A program made the position numbers and the translations under genes. A DNA stretch of 59,761 nucleotides from Armatimonadota bacterium. Its GTDB lineage: Bacteria; Armatimonadota; UBA5829; DTLH01. The notes under the pieces are model-generated. The model had not been told where the DNA came from, ran no database searches, and saw only the letters and a list, made by a program, of their open reading frames with translations. Shown here one piece after another: positions 8,696-16,225 of the stretch (positions within the stretch are counted from its first letter, which is position 1; the number at the start of each line of letters is the position of its first letter). The stretch is taken from NCBI GenBank assembly GCA_029551395.1, contig JAKPFN010000134.1:1-59761 (forward strand), given 5' to 3'.

Positions 8696-9919
8696 CTATT
8701 TGAACAATTTTTTTATGCCTGTAAAAACATTCGCAAGCAGGCTTGGAGACTTTCCATCGTCGCGGACCGCCATCCGATGCCTTGCTGCATACTTAACAAG
8801 TCCGACTGAGGTCGCAAACATTGGAGAAGTAACGGAATCGACCATTCCGCCAACTCCCCTCGGTACCTCAAGTCGGGACGGAGTTTCAATTATCCGGGTC
8901 GCACTGTCGACTATACCCGGAAGCAGTGCTGAACCGCCTGTCAGGACTATTCCCATCGGTAGAAGACCGAGATAACCGGACTGGTCTATCTCTTTCTTCG
9001 ACATCTCAAGGATTTCCTCGACCCTGGGTTCTATAAGTTGTGCAAGAATATGTCTGGGCAGAGATTTCGGCTCGCTTGAGCCAAGCGCTGCTACCTGGAA
9101 CATTTCGCCTTTTTCTACCATATCGACTCTGGCGCATCCGGCTTCCCGCTTCACCTTCTCAGCCTCTTCCTGAGAAGTCTGCAGCCCAACGGCGATGTCA
9201 TGCGTAATATGACCGCCGCCAACCGGAAGCACTGCAGTGTAGTAGACCTCACCGTCCACAAAAATCGCTATATCGGATGTTCCACCACCAATATCTATGA
9301 CCGCAACGCCAAGCTCCCTTTCTTCCTGGCTGGTTACGGCCAATCCTGAAGCAATCGATGCAAGGACAGTCTCTTCTACTTCGATTCCTGCCTTGGCAAC
9401 GCTCTTCAAGACGTTCTGCAGGAAACTTGTGGACCCGGTGACGATGTGGGTCTCAACTTCCAGCCGCCGACCGGACATTCCTACAGGATCCTTTATGCCA
9501 GCCTGACCGTCAATGGTAAATCCTCTGGGTATGGCGTGGATAATCTCCCGCTCAGGTGGAAGGACGATGACACGAGACGCATCGAGCACTCTATCAACGT
9601 GCTCCCGCCTGACTTCATGGTCTTCCTGGGTGATTGCGATTCTACCTGGACTGTTTAATGAGGAAATATGTTCGCCGGTGACGCCGACGAGTGCTGTATG
9701 GATCTCAGCGCCTGAAACCCGTTGTGCGATTGCCACAGACTCACGAATTCCAGACGTGGTAGCGTCCATATCGACGACCACGCCCCTTCTGAGTCCCATG
9801 CAGGGTACGAACCCGACGCCAATTATATCCACACGGCCGTCATCGTGTATTTCTGCGACGGTAGTGCAGACTTTTGTTGATCCAATATCCAGGCCAGCGA
9901 ATATCTCACTTTTGGCCAC
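8696..9919 (-). CDS. ftsA: Cell division protein FtsA
   Basis: 407 residues from the GTG at 9919, chosen because AGGAGGT lies 5 nt upstream; an upstream start at 9958 would add 13 unlikely residues. Actin-like ATPase that anchors FtsZ to the membrane. Visible are phosphate-1 GLDIGSTKVCTTVAEI, the SHS2-region motif, VAVIDIGGGTSDIAIF (phosphate 2), VLTGGSALLPG (adenosine motif), and a C-terminal amphipathic segment LLANVFTGIKKLFK for membrane attachment. It lies directly upstream of ftsZ, as usual. Confidence 0.97.
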   Translation of the reverse strand: MAKSEIFAGLDIGSTKVCTTVAEIHDDGRVDIIGVGFVPCMGLRRGVVVDMDATTSGIRESVAIAQRVSGAEIHTALVGVTGEHISSLNSPGRIAITQEDHEVRREHVDRVLDASRVIVLPPEREIIHAIPRGFTIDGQAGIKDPVGMSGRRLEVETHIVTGSTSFLQNVLKSVAKAGIEVEETVLASIASGLAVTSQEERELGVAVIDIGGGTSDIAIFVDGEVYYTAVLPVGGGHITHDIAVGLQTSQEEAEKVKREAGCARVDMVEKGEMFQVAALGSSEPKSLPRHILAQLIEPRVEEILEMSKKEIDQSGYLGLLPMGIVLTGGSALLPGIVDSATRIIETPSRLEVPRGVGGMVDSVTSPMFATSVGLVKYAARHRMAVRDDGKSPSLLANVFTGIKKLFK

Positions 9920-10046
9920 GGTTACCTCCTGGGCGGGCAGTGCGCATCGGCCCACCATTCATGCACAGAATGCCGAATACCCGTGGCAGGTGTTCGACAT
10001 TCTGGTTAATTATACGGCTGAGATGACCTCTTGTGTTCCTGATTTG

Positions 10047-10409
10047 TTAACTAATCTTATCTTTCTTTGAAAAAGCCGCCTTCGTTAACCAATACCTGCG
10101 TATTAACGAGAGATTCAAAAACACACGGCCTCCCAGCACAACAACTGCTGCAAGAAACAGGTTTACACCTATTTGATCGCCAAGCCAGGCCAGTGCTGCA
10201 GCAAGCAGTGTGTTTACGGCAAATCCAGACAAAAAGATGTCGTCATGGAACTTGCCTTCTATCCCAGCCCGAATCCCTCCGAAGATCGAATCCAGACCTG
10301 CAAGCGTACCAAGGGACAGATAGCTGGCCAGATAATTTGGCACTGTCACATCCCACTGGTAGATGATCAAAAAACCTGCAACCAGACCCACTACCGGGAG
10401 CCAAGCCAT
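10047..10409 (-). CDS. sbp: Small basic protein Sbp (DUF1290)
   Basis: 120 residues with about three membrane helices and the family block YLSLGTLAGLDSIFGGIRAG. DUF1290 (B. subtilis Sbp) genes sit between division genes in Firmicutes-like clusters; their function is unknown. Here it lies between the DUF881 gene and ftsA, the canonical position. AGGAG lies upstream of the ATG. The basic C-terminus (KAAFSKKDK) is presumably cytoplasmic. Confidence 0.88.
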   Translation of the reverse strand: MAWLPVVGLVAGFLIIYQWDVTVPNYLASYLSLGTLAGLDSIFGGIRAGIEGKFHDDIFLSGFAVNTLLAAALAWLGDQIGVNLFLAAVVVLGGRVFLNLSLIRRYWLTKAAFSKKDKIS

Positions 10410-10491
10410 TCTGTCAAATCCTCTCCTGTATACTTGCTTCCGAAATATTCACAATTCCTGCCGTAACTGCTTATTTTCATATAAGCATACG

Positions 10492-11208
10492 TTACTGCTC
10501 AACCGGTTTTGCCCATTTGAACGGCTTATTGCCGGTGAATGGTTTTATCACTATGTTATCGCTCTGCTCTATCTTAACCATATCCGGGTCAGGGAACAGC
10601 TCTACGAGTCCCTGAGGCATCTTAAGCGCTCCCTCCAGCGTTTTCGGATCACCTATTGCTTTAATTTCGTAAGGTGGAACAACTTCCACGCTGTTTACCT
10701 GAATGACCGGACCGATACATCTGATCGATGTTCTCGATGTCACTCTTTGATCATTGACGGATATGGCTTCTGCTCCTGCAAGCACGAGTTCGCTTATAAA
10801 GTTCCTTATGTCCAGGTCATGAACAATAAGGTCATACGCAGGAAGGTCAGCCTCGTCTTTTTGAGTGCTGTCCTTAAGCGTGACGATGATCCCTGGTCCC
10901 TGGACAGAGGTCGTACCTGCCAGCATCTTTGCATCCTGCAGTTCTCTGTTCAGGATACTTTCTGCAGTCGTCCCGCTTGATAACTGCTTCTCATAATCAG
11001 TTATCTTCTGAAGCAGGGTTTCTACCTGCTCGTTCAATACTTTATTCTGCCTTTTGGTTTCCCTGTATGCACTGACCAGTTCAGGCAGCCTGGTCGGCAC
11101 GCCGCCTTCGGTACTGACTTTTTGCTGTGTTTTAAGCGACACCGCAAGCAGCATCCCAAGGACGACACTCATTATTGTTATTTGAAGCACCCAAGACTTA
11201 TTGCGCAT
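10492..11208 (-). CDS. DUF881 family membrane-anchored protein
   Basis: 238 residues: one N-terminal membrane anchor (about 8-26), a coiled-coil stretch around 45-85 (RETKRQNKVLNEQVETLLQK), then the DUF881 core with GPGIIVTLKDS and LVLAGAEAISVNDQRVTSRT. The family accompanies ftsQ and DUF1290 genes in Gram-positive-type division clusters; its biochemical role is unknown. The domain probably faces outward. Cotranscribed with ftsQ (31-bp gap). Confidence 0.88.
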   Translation of the reverse strand: MRNKSWVLQITIMSVVLGMLLAVSLKTQQKVSTEGGVPTRLPELVSAYRETKRQNKVLNEQVETLLQKITDYEKQLSSGTTAESILNRELQDAKMLAGTTSVQGPGIIVTLKDSTQKDEADLPAYDLIVHDLDIRNFISELVLAGAEAISVNDQRVTSRTSIRCIGPVIQVNSVEVVPPYEIKAIGDPKTLEGALKMPQGLVELFPDPDMVKIEQSDNIVIKPFTGNKPFKWAKPVEQ

Positions 11209-11239
11209 TAATTCATCAAACGTTCTAATTCTTTGCGAA

Positions 11240-12109
11240 TCACGTGTCCCGGCTTGGCTGCTCGCCTTCTACCGGTTTCGGCTTCCAGGCAGGCTTCTCA
11301 TAACAGGTTATATCAATATAGAGCACCTGCTCGCCCTTTTCCAGGAGCGCGGGCAGGATTTTCTCCGATAAAGTCGCCAGCTTCTCAGGAATTTCAACCG
11401 GCTGGCCGAGTTTCACGTAGAAGTCACTCCCAATATTTAAGCATAGATTGCCAACAGGGTCAACGGATATTTTGTCAATTTTATAGTCCGTTTTCCGGCA
11501 GATTTTTAGACACTGGATTGCATTATTATATGCCAGACCTCTAGCCTTCTTACCTAAAACCATAGATTTTTTGCTTTCGGCCGGAAGCTCGATAAGTGTC
11601 AGCGACTTCCAAGGTCGGTCTACTTTGTGAAATATCACACCATCCTTGTCCACCAACCAGTAATCAAACATCTGCCCGTTAGTTGTCACACCTTTGGGGA
11701 TAGATAAAACGATATCAGGTCTGCGTTCCTGAATTTTTACTATAACTGTCTCAGGGAGAACTCGTCCGATTTTTATAGATTCGATTTCCGGCCTGTTTTT
11801 TACAACCTGACCGATTATTTGTTTCTTTGGGATAATCAGGATATTCTTTCCAACAACTGCAGACCCTACTTGTACCTTTATTTCAGACGCATCGAGCAGC
11901 CGAGTTCCCTGGACTTTTACCTGCGTTATCTGGAGTTCCGGAGTTGTAAAAAGGTAATAACAGCCAGTGCCAATGGCTGCAAGGATGACGAGCGACAACA
12001 GCGGTTTTATAAGCTTCCGGTAGTTGAACCGGCGGCGATTGCGGGCATACCGCCTTTTATAAGTGCGCCCGTTCGTGCTGCGTGTTCTGCCTGTGCTGCG
12101 CAAGCTCAC
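11240..12109 (-). CDS. ftsQ: Cell division protein FtsQ/DivIB
   Basis: 289 residues. A very basic cytoplasmic N-terminus (about 1-30, many Arg/Lys) precedes one membrane segment (about 34-53) and then a POTRA domain (LQITQVKVQGTRLLDASEI) and the FtsQ beta domain. Known: bitopic divisome linker. Start ATG overlaps the ddl stop by 4 bp (ATGA), so translation is coupled. Sequence divergence is typical; identity rests on architecture plus position. Confidence 0.9.
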   Translation of the reverse strand: MSLRSTGRTRSTNGRTYKRRYARNRRRFNYRKLIKPLLSLVILAAIGTGCYYLFTTPELQITQVKVQGTRLLDASEIKVQVGSAVVGKNILIIPKKQIIGQVVKNRPEIESIKIGRVLPETVIVKIQERRPDIVLSIPKGVTTNGQMFDYWLVDKDGVIFHKVDRPWKSLTLIELPAESKKSMVLGKKARGLAYNNAIQCLKICRKTDYKIDKISVDPVGNLCLNIGSDFYVKLGQPVEIPEKLATLSEKILPALLEKGEQVLYIDITCYEKPAWKPKPVEGEQPSRDT

Positions 12110-13146
12110 TCCTCCTCAAGGGCGAGTTGGATTAACCTGTCTAAGAGTTCCGGGAACTCGATTCCGGCTGCTTTTGTTGCTGTCGGAAGCAAGCTGGTAG
12201 GCGTCATTCCCGGTATAGTATTTACTTCCAGTACTACTACGCTGTCGTCCGGCTGAACTATCATATCGACTCTGGACATCCCCCGGCATCCGAGCGCTTT
12301 ATGAGAAACCAATGCCAGTCTTCTGGCCTCAGCAGCAGCATTCTCGGATATCCGTGCAGGTACTATTTCCGCTGTTGCTCCAGGGGTGTATTTGGCTTCA
12401 TAATCATAAAAACCTTTAGCCGGGACTATTTCCACAATAGGAAGTACTTGGGGATCAGTGTTCCCAAGCAGTCCAACAGTGATCTCCGTCCCCCGGACAA
12501 ACGATTCGATCAGCACCTGATTATCATATTTGAATGCTTCTTCGACAGCCCTTTGCAAATTCCCTTCAGTTTCTACTTTTGACATGCCAATTGTTGAACC
12601 TTGTTTACTGGGCTTTACCATTACGGGATATCCAAGAGGTTTGACCATCGATACAAGGTCCATTTTGCTGACATCAGAGCGGGAAAGAATATCTATAGAC
12701 TCAGGCACGTTTACCCCAGCGGAACGCAGGACTCGTTTGCACATTATTTTATCCATCGCCAACGCGCTTGAGAGCACACCTGATCCCGTATACGGGATTC
12801 CAAGCAGTTCCAGCATCCCCTGTACTGTTCCATCTTCACCGAATTTGCCATGAAGTGCTATAAAAGCGACGTCTACTCGCTCATCTGAGGTTGACACCGC
12901 ATCGCTGATAGACCGCAGCGGTCCAACTCTGGCTAATGCTTTCTCTGCCTCTGCCACAGCAGCTACTTCTATATCACTGCCGGGAAGCTTTCTTTGACTA
13001 CTGCCGAAAAATAATGCCGCATCGACCGGGACAGCCTCATATTTATCCTTATCAAGCGATTCCAGGATCATTCTGCCAGTGGAAAGAGAAACGGCCCGCT
13101 CTGATGACAGGCCGCCCATAAGAACCGCAACCCTAAGCTTTCTCAC
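12106..13146 (-). CDS. ddl: D-alanine--D-alanine ligase
   Basis: 346 residues, ATP-grasp ligase making the D-Ala-D-Ala dipeptide for peptidoglycan. Visible are N-terminal VLMGGLSSERAVSL, FIALHGKFGEDGTVQGML, the ATP-grasp block YPVMVKPSKQGSTIGMSKV, and the C-terminal magnesium-binding VVLEVNTIPGMTPTSLLP. MurB ends 4 bp upstream and ftsQ overlaps downstream, so this is a tight operon. Confidence 0.97.
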   Translation of the reverse strand: MRKLRVAVLMGGLSSERAVSLSTGRMILESLDKDKYEAVPVDAALFFGSSQRKLPGSDIEVAAVAEAEKALARVGPLRSISDAVSTSDERVDVAFIALHGKFGEDGTVQGMLELLGIPYTGSGVLSSALAMDKIMCKRVLRSAGVNVPESIDILSRSDVSKMDLVSMVKPLGYPVMVKPSKQGSTIGMSKVETEGNLQRAVEEAFKYDNQVLIESFVRGTEITVGLLGNTDPQVLPIVEIVPAKGFYDYEAKYTPGATAEIVPARISENAAAEARRLALVSHKALGCRGMSRVDMIVQPDDSVVVLEVNTIPGMTPTSLLPTATKAAGIEFPELLDRLIQLALEEE

Positions 13147-13150
13147 GCTC

Positions 13151-14071
13151 CTACCAGTCTCCTATAATTCTTACTTCATATTCCAAATCTATATCAAACT
13201 TGCCTTTTATGGTACCGCGCACGCGCTCAGCCAGTTCTTTGACTTCTGTAGCCGAAGCTTTGCCTATATTAAGGATAAAATTCGCATGTTTATCGGCGAC
13301 GACCGCGTCACCTATGCTTGTTCCTTTCAAGCCGGCTTCGTCTATGAGCTGTCCGGCGCTGTATCCATCAGGATTCTTGAACATGCAGCCTGCGCTTCGG
13401 CCGACAGTTGGCAGGTTCATATTGCGTCGATGGCGGATGTATTCCATTGTCCGAACCAGCTCTTCTTTATTACCCGGTTTAAGGCCGAGATAAGCTTCGA
13501 CGATGATTTTGTTCTTATCCTCTTGAAAAACGCTCCACCTGTAGCGGAACTGCAAGTTTTCTGGAGTCATTTCAAGTTGAACCCCATCAGTCGTTACTAC
13601 GCAAACTTTCTCCGTAACGTCGCCAATCTGCCCTCTGTAGGTTCCTGCATTCATCACAATCGCGCCGCCGATTGTGCCAGGAATCCCGGCAGTAGACTCC
13701 AAACCTGCAAGTCCAGCATCTACTGTTGCCGATACCACTTTGTCAAGCTTTGCCGCACTTCCGACGATTACTTTCTCACCGTCTATTTTCACCTTGCGGA
13801 ACGGTTTTCCCATGTGGATGACCGCGCCTCGAATCCCTTTGTCGGCAACAAGTACGTTTGCTCCATCACCGAGCACAAACCACGGGATTTGCCGCTCGTT
13901 TAGCCATACGATTATCTGTGCCAGGTCATCAGTATCAGCAGGTTCTATATATAAGTCCGCCGGACCGCCAATGCCGAATGTTGTATGTTTAGCCATTGGC
14001 TCATCGGTCTTGACTATTCCCCGGATTGACTTACGTAGTTCTTCAGCCAGTTGAAATTGTTTTGCTTCCAT
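13151..14071 (-). CDS. murB: UDP-N-acetylenolpyruvoylglucosamine reductase MurB
   Basis: 306 residues from ATG 14071; an in-frame start at 14125 would add 18 hydrophobic residues lacking a ribosome-binding site. FAD enzyme reducing UDP-GlcNAc-enolpyruvate to UDP-MurNAc. Visible are KHTTFGIGGPADLYIEP, the FAD-binding GDGANVLVADKGIRGAVIHM, IPGTIGGAIVMNAGTYRGQ, and the catalytic-Ser region RSAGCMFKNPDGYSAGQLID. First gene of the minus-strand division cluster; murC and murG, often next to it, are absent here and repeats lie upstream. Confidence 0.95.
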   Translation of the reverse strand: MEAKQFQLAEELRKSIRGIVKTDEPMAKHTTFGIGGPADLYIEPADTDDLAQIIVWLNERQIPWFVLGDGANVLVADKGIRGAVIHMGKPFRKVKIDGEKVIVGSAAKLDKVVSATVDAGLAGLESTAGIPGTIGGAIVMNAGTYRGQIGDVTEKVCVVTTDGVQLEMTPENLQFRYRWSVFQEDKNKIIVEAYLGLKPGNKEELVRTMEYIRHRRNMNLPTVGRSAGCMFKNPDGYSAGQLIDEAGLKGTSIGDAVVADKHANFILNIGKASATEVKELAERVRGTIKGKFDIDLEYEVRIIGDW

Positions 14072-14283
14072 AGTCCCATTCTTCCCAACGCATCCAAGCA
14101 ATAATAAGGATACAGTAAAACTCATTAATCGTATACCCGGAGGACAAAAAGAAATTGTAAAAAAACGAATTATTCACTGAGGTTGGTTGATAAGGTTAGA
14201 GTTGAATTTAGATTACCTGGCTTGGATCGCGAGCCTGAATCTTCCAAAAACCGATTTAGCAGGTCATTTGTCTTTTGGCCCAA

Positions 14284-14400
14284 GTGTTGAGCTTGTTTCA
14301 GGGTCGATGATATTGCCATCACACTGAACTTGTTTCAATGTCGATAAGTTAATCGTCACATTGAACTTGTTTCAGTGTCTCAGGATTGTTGAGAGATGCC
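14284..14400. repeat. TGAACTTGTTTCAGTGTC-type dispersed elements
   Basis: Three successive copies of a motif like TTGAACTTGTTTCAGTGTC (around 14288, 14327 and 14361) precede a palindromic ATGCCGAA-TCAAG-TTCGGCAT. The same combination, with GCTGAA in place of GCCGAA, recurs at 35012-35113. Similar GAACTTGTTTCAG elements are widely scattered in bacterial intergenic regions. Confidence 0.7.
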
Positions 14401-14407
14401 GAATCAA

Positions 14408-14515
14408 GTTCGGCATGACGTATCGGCTCGGCATGGTGTATTGGTTCGGCATGGTGTATTGGTTCGGTATGACGTATTGGCTCGGTATGACGAGTTGGTC
14501 CTGCATTACGGACTA
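14408..14515 (+). repeat. 18-bp tandem array, five full units plus one decayed
   Basis: Units begin at 14408, 14426, 14444, 14462 and 14480, each close to GTTCGGCATGACGTATTG, and a degenerate sixth starts at 14498. The first unit includes the 3' arm of the preceding ATGCCGAA hairpin, so the array probably grew by amplifying part of that dispersed element. Confidence 0.85.
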
Positions 14516-14556
14516 AATTCGTCGATATAAAGTATTTGGTTCAAATCAACCTGGCA

Positions 14557-15261
14557 CTACCTGTCGCGATAGAGCGTCACACTAAGGGTATCATCAGCAA
14601 GACGGCCTGTGGCTACGGCAGTATAGACGGCTCCGGACTCGATTCGCAGTGAAGGAACTCTGAACACTTCATTCTCAGGGTTTCCCGCCGGAGTGACGAC
14701 CACTGTGTATGTTCCAGCATCCAAAACCCTGTATTGAGTCACTTCTCCGAACCTTATATTTTGAAAGGCAGGAGCCTGCAGTTGAGGAATGAGAATATCT
14801 AACGCCGGAGCATCAGAGCCAGCATGAACCAGTCTGATTCTAGCTCTGCCCGGAGGTGGCGTAGACAGGTCATCCCTAAGCACCAGAGGCCGGATGCTGT
14901 CTCGTGTACCAATAGCCAGGACTGTCTGGCTAGTGCCTTCAGTAAGGTTTAATGTAGTGGTAATCAACGGATTTTCTTTGGTATTGGCTGGAAAAACTTC
15001 TAGTCGATAAGCTCCTGGCTGTATTGACCTGTACTGAGTTGATTCTCTGAACTCCAGGTCGGAAACAAGTTCTACTCCGGCTATGAACACATCTACAGCC
15101 GGTGTATTTGGTGAAGCATGTATTACCCTTACCTGAGCTGTACTTGGTCCGCTGCCTATTGGTGGTGTATCTCCATCGTCATCACATCCCTGGAAACCTG
15201 TTGTTAAGAAAACACAGACCACTGCAATGGTGAGCAGCACAAATAATCTGTTGCAACGCAT
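14557..15261 (-). CDS. DUF4397 domain lipoprotein or secreted protein
   Basis: 234 residues. A signal segment (LFVLLTIAVVCVFLTTGFQGC) with a possible but weak lipobox at Cys26 is followed by an acidic linker and two tandem DUF4397-type repeats, opening with AQVRVIHASPNTPAVDVFI and ARIRLVHAGSDAPALDILI. Each ends in a beta-rich stretch with TQYR...AGTY. Role unknown; probably an extracytoplasmic beta-sandwich protein. AGGAGGAATTTCT precedes the ATG. It is monocistronic on the minus strand. Confidence 0.88.
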   Translation of the reverse strand: MRCNRLFVLLTIAVVCVFLTTGFQGCDDDGDTPPIGSGPSTAQVRVIHASPNTPAVDVFIAGVELVSDLEFRESTQYRSIQPGAYRLEVFPANTKENPLITTTLNLTEGTSQTVLAIGTRDSIRPLVLRDDLSTPPPGRARIRLVHAGSDAPALDILIPQLQAPAFQNIRFGEVTQYRVLDAGTYTVVVTPAGNPENEVFRVPSLRIESGAVYTAVATGRLADDTLSVTLYRDR

Positions 15262-15477
15262 AGAAATTCCTCCTTTGATTGCAGGCTAGTGAATATCCGA
15301 TTAATAACTGTCTGCTTTTTCCCTTTGCTGAAAGAGGGTAAACCGTGCGTCCGAAGGCCATCTTTGGGTTCAGGCACATAGTGGGGTTAATGTAAGCCTG
15401 CTTGTTTTAATATTATGTCTGCTGGGTAATGTCTCATAGAATTTTTTCTGCATAGTAAAGAATTCTATTTGCAACAC

Positions 15478-15506
15478 TTGACATTACCGTGTCTAATTGC
15501 TATACA
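15478..15506 (+). promoter_or_regulatory. Sigma70-type promoter of the STAS gene
   Basis: TTGACA at 15478-15483, a 17-nt spacer, and TATACA at 15501-15506. It points at the STAS gene 75 bp downstream. The rest of 15262-15477 holds no gene that I can see. Confidence 0.75.
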
Positions 15507-15580
15507 TAATTGGCGGTGACACAGAAACGGGTAGGGTGCGTCAATGACGACGTTGTTAACAGATTAAGGAGGTTTCTGTT

Positions 15581-15910
15581 TTGAGTGTTCCTCCGTTTGA
15601 AGTGTCCGTCATCTGGGAGGATTCGGCTCCAATTGTCCATCTCAGAGGTGAGCTAGACTACGGAACGGCTCCAGTGCTTCACGATACCTTCAAAGAGGTA
15701 ATCAAGGATGATGTGAAGCATGTCACTTTGGATTTATCTGAAGTGACGTTTATTGATAGTGAGGGTGTAAAAATCCTCCTTCGAGCTTATAAGGCACTGC
15801 AGGCACGCGGTGGTACGCTCAGTATCGATGGATGCAGCCAGTTTGCGGCGAATGTGTTCGATGTTCTAGGTATGAATAAGTATCTGGACATCAATGTCCA
15901 TCGAAAGTGA
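15581..15910 (+). CDS. STAS-domain anti-sigma factor antagonist
   Basis: 109 residues from a TTG start backed by AAGGAGG 9 nt upstream. SpoIIAA/RsbV-like fold. The core DLSEVTFIDSEGVKILLRAYKALQ carries the Asp-Ser pair whose Ser is the usual phosphorylation site. Known role: binds or releases an anti-sigma kinase in partner switching. No serine kinase or sigma factor is adjacent, so its partner is elsewhere. It has its own promoter and no downstream partner gene. Confidence 0.9.
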   Translation: MSVPPFEVSVIWEDSAPIVHLRGELDYGTAPVLHDTFKEVIKDDVKHVTLDLSEVTFIDSEGVKILLRAYKALQARGGTLSIDGCSQFAANVFDVLGMNKYLDINVHRK

Positions 15911-16113
15911 TGTCTTACCGTGTTTGCTGCCTGAATCCGTGATTAGTCTAATCTTCCTGTGTGACGAGTATCTGATTAACTGGATATTAATAATATTATG
16001 GCAAGGGTTGGGATTCATCAGGAAAGGAAGTTACGAGTCCTGAGTAAGCGTGTAACGTACTCAGTTCTCTCATCTGTTCGCTGACCTCCGAACCTGACAC
16101 CGGCCAAGTCGTG
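15911..16113. other. Gap between the STAS gene and the nusA promoter
   Basis: No gene seen. A weak hairpin CTGAGTA / TACTCAG (16040-16046 and 16058-16064) is the only obvious structure. No T-tract follows it. Confidence 0.4.
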
Positions 16114-16142
16114 TTGCAAATTTGTACCTCTTGTGATATACT
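16114..16142 (+). promoter_or_regulatory. Sigma70-type promoter of the nusA-infB operon
   Basis: TTGCAA at 16114-16119, a 17-nt spacer, and TATACT at 16137-16142. The inferred transcript begins near 16150, just before the leader hairpin. The position also rules out the in-frame nusA start at 16133, which lies inside the -10 region. Confidence 0.75.
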
Positions 16143-16168
16143 ATGCAAGGTTATACAGGTGCACGGAG

Positions 16169-16197
16169 AAGAGTGGGTTGCACGCCCACTCTTTTAT
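16169..16197 (+). terminator. Leader hairpin with T-tract upstream of nusA
   Basis: AGAGTGGG (16170-16177) and CCCACTCT (16185-16192) form an 8-9 bp stem with loop TTGCACG, followed by TTTTATCGTTTT. An AGAGTGGG...CCCACTCTTTT hairpin ahead of rimP-nusA occurs in many Gram-positive-type genomes. In B. subtilis a NusA-dependent terminator in this leader autoregulates nusA (established knowledge). The same role here is inference. Confidence 0.7.
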
Positions 16198-16225
16198 CGT
16201 TTTACCAAGTTTGGGAGAAGGCGTA

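Larger units (their letters stand above)
14126..14556. other. Repeat-filled gap between murB and the DUF4397 gene
   Basis: No gene. It holds CTTGTTTCAG-type elements (near 14286-14380, three diverged copies), a hairpin ATGCCGAA/TTCGGCAT near 14397-14415 and an 18-bp tandem array at 14408-14515. Promoters for the minus-strand division operon would have to lie here, but I could not single one out. Confidence 0.6.

Noticed and set aside
9513-10070. Plus-strand frame across the ftsA start
   Set aside because: Antisense of ftsA and of the ftsA promoter region; no ribosome-binding site.
13079-13903. 274-codon plus-strand frame opposite murB
   Set aside because: Antisense shadow; murB motifs on the minus strand explain the region.
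14408-14515. CRISPR or coding repeat
   Set aside because: Direct 18-bp tandem units without spacers; no start codon or ribosome-binding site for a coding interpretation.
15300-15400. Possible c-di-GMP riboswitch-like string (GGGTAAACCGTGCGTCCGAAGG)
   Set aside because: Only a few bases resemble GEMM-I; the GACGCAAAGCC part and the second stem are missing.
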